A DNA stretch of 64,000 nt from positions 1 to 64,000 of the forward strand of contig JALMLS010000336.1 of assembly GCA_038496445.1 (NCBI GenBank), in the 5' to 3' direction. This stretch comes from Trichosphaerium sp. ATCC 40318 (taxonomy: Eukaryota > Discosea > Flabellinia > Trichosidae). Below are positions 62,578-64,000 of this stretch, in pieces. The notes below the pieces were generated by a model. That model had not been told where the DNA came from and searched no databases. It saw only the letters and a list, made by a program, of their open reading frames with translations. The translations under genes and the position numbers were made by a program. How positions within the stretch are numbered: position 1 is the first letter of the stretch; the number at the start of each line of letters is the position of its first letter.

Positions 62578-64000
62578 TCACATACCACTATCTTTCTCTA
62601 TAATTTTGTTCATAGCATCGATTATTTGCATTAATGAAGGGCGACCTTCAGGAACCAGACATCGACATTTGTTCATCAAATCCTAAAATGAAAACTTAGC
62701 ATACGCTTGATAAAAACAATAGGATTTGGTGTTTCAACGTACAACAACTAGTTCAGGTGCATCATCTGGTATATCTAACTCTGGCATTTTACCTGCCTTT
62801 GCACCAAGTGCAATATCAATAACGTCAGTATCATCATAAGGTGGTCTTCTTGCAATCTTTAAGTACTTAGTTAATACAAAGTTTCTCTTACAACTGTTTG
62901 TGCTTTTTAGGCTTACCACTTCATAAAGCATTGTTCCATACATGAAAACATCAGAAGCTATAGAGTATTTTTTATGTGAGATAGATTCTGGTGCCATACA
63001 CTAAACACAAAGAACGGTAAGTAGGCTTTTAAGTCAGTGAAAAAATATATAAAAGAGGGTACCTGAATGGGACCTCTGTAAGATGTTGATCGAAGATACA
63101 TTGCATTATCTTCCATAAACTTACTGACACCGAAATCAGTTATGACAGCTTGCCAGTTATTCCTAACAAGAACGTTTCTTGAAGCTAATAAAATAAGATT
63201 AACTATTGACTAAACCAAAGTTCAAATTGTTTATCAAAGAAAAGAGTTGATAGATAGGTAAAAATGACGTTCAACGCCTGGCTTGAAGAAGTGCTTTAGT
63301 AAAGCAATCAAATCATAGCAAAGGCAAGAATAGTCGTATGACCGGAATCAAACAGGTAAAAAGTGTCAGTAAAGTCTTCCGTACCAACATCTCGATGTAA
63401 TAGATTATTACTATGTAAAAATAAAAGACCATTAGCTGCATCAATAAGCATCTGGTATATTGTTCCCATAGAAACTGAATCCTTTTGTTTTATCAAAATA
63501 TCCCAAAGTGATCCCTACACAAAAAACCACGTGGGTCAGCCGACAAGCAACAACAAAAACTTAATAAAAAACTAGGATGAACTCAAAAGATAGTTGACTC
63601 GTACCCTTGGACAGTATTCCATAATGATAGACAACTTATCAGTAGAGCTTATAGAAACACCTATTGTCTTAATAACATTCTGATGGTTACCCATTTTAAT
63701 CATAAAAGCAGCTTCTTGTAAACCAACTTGAACATTCTCAAGAAATAGTTGCTTCACAGCAACTTTCTCTCCTTTGTATAGACCCAAGTACACGGTCCCC
63801 TGCAATACAAATTCAATAAGAAAAACAACAAATAACTACTGAAGAAGGAGAATATAATAGACGTACAAATGATCCTTGACCAAGAGTCTCATGTGTTTCA
63901 ATTTCATCACTTGAAATGTTTTCAACATTAACATACTGTTTCCTAGGTTTGTTTTCTTCCTGTAATAGATCCTGAGGCCATTCATTTGCTTGAGGTTGTA
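62578..64000 (-). CDS. TKL-type kinase, 5' part beyond window
   Basis: Minus-strand exons in order from the window end: QDLLQEENKPRKQYVNVEN, ISSDEIETHETLGQGSF (glycine loop), GTVYLGLYKGEKVAVKQL (catalytic Lys), AAFMIKMGNHQNVIKTIGV, IIMEYCPRGSLWDIL, ANGLLFLHSNNLLHRDV joined to ASRNVLVRNNWQAVITDFG (HRD..N and DFG), SYR, MAPESISHKKYSIASDV, MYGTMLYEVVS, RRPPYDDTD and DLMNKCRCLVPEGRPSL, ending IIEKDSGM at 62578-62580. HRDVASRN resembles tyrosine-kinase-like kinases of amoebae. All catalytic residues look intact. The N-terminus, and thus any sensor domain, lies outside the window. Confidence 0.82.

Overview
This is a gene-dense, AT-rich nuclear segment from a single-celled eukaryote. Almost every gene is split by short GT-AG introns, mostly about 30-150 nt, often with T-rich 3' ends. 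There are no operons, ribosome binding sites or bacterial features. The gene mix is TKL-type kinases, many F-box-like proteins, Rab/Ran GTPases, VIT-VWA, a peroxinectin-like haem peroxidase, and giant-virus-style F-box/MORN repeat proteins. That mix fits an amoeboid protist, perhaps an amoebozoan, but the sequence alone does not fix the lineage. Gene models below were spliced by eye from frame continuity and family motifs, so exon edges and first exons carry more uncertainty than the family calls.

Layout: a membrane-anchored sialate O-acetylesterase-like gene (-) diverges from a GH43-like gene (+). An intronless F-box/MORN gene (-) follows, then FHA gene A (+), the splicing factor YJU2 (-), and a zinc-finger/beta-trefoil/CbbX-type AAA+ gene (+). 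Next come an F-box/NHL gene (-), FHA gene E (-, inverted paralogue of A), a cysteine-rich multi-pass membrane protein (+) and a small acidic/basic nuclear-type protein (+). From 23.3 to 27.2 kb a single gene appears to fuse a Rab7-like GTPase to VIT and VWA domains. After it lie an F-box-like gene, a LamG-like surface protein (-), a STYX-like pseudophosphatase with a membrane anchor (-), a TBC1D20-like Rab GAP (-), a C2-domain gene (+), a TKL-type kinase (+) and a DNRLRE-like surface protein (-). At 43.3-46.5 kb an ankyrin/F-box/Ras-like fusion is encoded. Then come PEX1 (-), a small single-pass protein (+), a DNRLRE-peroxidase (+), a second F-box/MORN gene (-), a secreted beta-trefoil lectin (+), a divergent Ran (+), a secreted unknown (-) and a TKL kinase cut by the window edge (-).

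Themes: membrane traffic (Rab fusion, TBC GAP, C2, Ran, PEX1), cell surface and secretion (esterase, GH43-like, LamG-like, DNRLRE, peroxidase, lectin) and ubiquitin-adaptor-like F-box proteins (five candidates). The most unusual signals are the two GTPase fusions, a duplicated hairpin with compensatory stem changes near 62.1-62.5 kb, a strong excess of the palindrome CACGTG with many copies inside introns, and odd splicing (GTAC donors, a GC-AG and a GA-AG candidate intron, 19-20 nt introns).
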